A stretch of DNA of 6,061 nucleotides, from the NCBI GenBank assembly GCA_937914965.1, contig CALGIY010000339.1, positions 1 to 6,061 on the forward strand, given 5' to 3'. The position numbers were made by a program, and so were the translations under genes. The DNA comes from an uncultured Thermoanaerobacteraceae bacterium. GTDB lineage: Bacteria; Bacillota; DSM-12270; Thermacetogeniales; Thermacetogeniaceae. Shown piece after piece: positions 5,451 through 6,061 of this stretch (the first letter of the stretch is position 1; each line of letters begins with the position of its first letter). The notes beneath the pieces are model-generated. The model had not been told where the DNA came from, did not search any database, and worked only from the letters and a program-made list of their open reading frames with translations.

Positions 5451-6061
5451 TGCCCTACCCCCTTGCCTGCGGCAATTTTCAAGAACAACGGCTCCAACCC
5501 GCCATTTATAAGGAAAGACCTGCAGAGTTCATCCACCGTACCCAAAGCTTTCAGCTGCCCCTGGTGGATAATACCCACCCGGTCACACACCTTCTCAGCA
5601 ACATCCATCACATGTGTTGACAGAAAAACTGTTTTTCCTCTATTCCGGAGATCGATCAGAATATCTTTAATCTGAGCCAGGGTAGGAGCATCAAAGGCGT
5701 TGGTCAGCTCATCAACGATGATCAGCTCCGGATCGGTCAGTAGTGCCAAAGCTAGGGAGATCTTGCGCTTCATGCCCATGGAATAGGTGGAGATCATCTG
5801 GTCACCCCACTTCTCTAGATCGAGCACAGCTAAGAGTTCTTCTGTTCTTTCCTTAATCTTATCCTGCGGCAAATTGTAGAGGCGGCCTGCCACCAACAGG
5901 TGTTCCCGCGCTGTCAGCCTTTCATAAACCAAAGGAGTATCAGGAACATACCCAATCAATCGTCGAGTTTCAGTTCCCGGCTGCCATAGGTCCTCCCCGT
6001 GAACCTTCACAATATTTAAATCTTTTTTCACTAAGATCGTATAAAATGAAAAAAAGGAGGA
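5447..6061 (-). CDS. ABC transporter ATP-binding protein (partial, N-terminus beyond window edge)
   Basis: ATPase partner of the large permease. The reading frame is open to the window edge, and the 204 residues present appear to begin inside Walker A: the first two codons encode Ser-Ser, fitting the end of a G-K-S-S loop, and the spacing to KVHGEDLW (22 residues from the first Ser to the Gly of KVHG) is what the family shows. The GTG at 6029-6031 is therefore not the real start. Also visible are the Q-loop region IGYVPDTPLVY with Asp/Pro instead of Gln, signature YSMGMKRKI, Walker B LIIVDE, an unusual DELTNAFD where DEPTNGLD is common, and the switch histidine in STH. The catalytic Glu is kept. 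The stop overlaps the permease start, so the two are translationally coupled. Roughly the first 40 residues and the promoter of this unit lie outside the window. Confidence 0.85.
   Translation of the reverse strand, partial: SSFFSFYTILVKKDLNIVKVHGEDLWQPGTETRRLIGYVPDTPLVYERLTAREHLLVAGRLYNLPQDKIKERTEELLAVLDLEKWGDQMISTYSMGMKRKISLALALLTDPELIIVDELTNAFDAPTLAQIKDILIDLRNRGKTVFLSTHVMDVAEKVCDRVGIIHQGQLKALGTVDELCRSFLINGGLEPLFLKIAAGKGVGQ

Overview
The window looks like a chromosomal segment from a low-to-moderate GC Gram-positive bacterium, probably an anaerobic Clostridia/Peptococcaceae-type Firmicute. The evidence is strong purine-rich Shine-Dalgarno sequences (AGGAAGGGGG, GGAGG), near-consensus sigma-A promoters, a TTG start codon, a YtrA-type GntR regulator and a GbsR-type regulator. 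The taxonomic placement is inference; no rRNA or other marker gene is present.

Layout. Positions 1-434 carry no intact gene. They hold a decayed scrap of what looks like a large serine recombinase on the minus strand, a cluster of short GGGACG-type repeats with an inverted repeat, and a separate GC-rich hairpin. Then comes nth (435-1091, +), a complete endonuclease III. Everything after it is on the minus strand and convergent with nth. A compact three-gene operon runs from 3057 down to 1144: a YtrA-type GntR repressor, an ABC ATPase and a six-helix ABC-2 permease. The genes overlap by 4 and 8 bases. The operon is driven by an excellent promoter (TTGACA, 17 bp, TATACT) that lies inside a 48-bp imperfect palindrome, the obvious candidate operator. 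Upstream of it an intrinsic terminator (3212-3243) closes a second minus-strand unit. That unit consists of an ABC ATPase cut by the window edge (5447-6061), a large permease of about 500 residues that appears to be two ABC-2 membrane halves fused together (3942-5450), and a GbsR/MarR-like regulator (3274-3804) with its own likely promoter.

How the genes may work together. Both minus-strand units are ABC exporters of unknown substrate, each with a linked DNA-binding regulator. By analogy with ytr-type systems the GntR unit may respond to an envelope-active compound or peptide. The GbsR-linked unit is less familiar: an exporter with a fused double permease whose ATPase has an unusual Walker B/D-loop (DELTNAFD instead of the common DEPTNGLD). 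I see no novel enzyme system, CRISPR array, phage or RNA gene. The most interesting items are the nested palindromic operator, the fused permease with its GbsR partner, and the repeat and recombinase debris upstream of nth.
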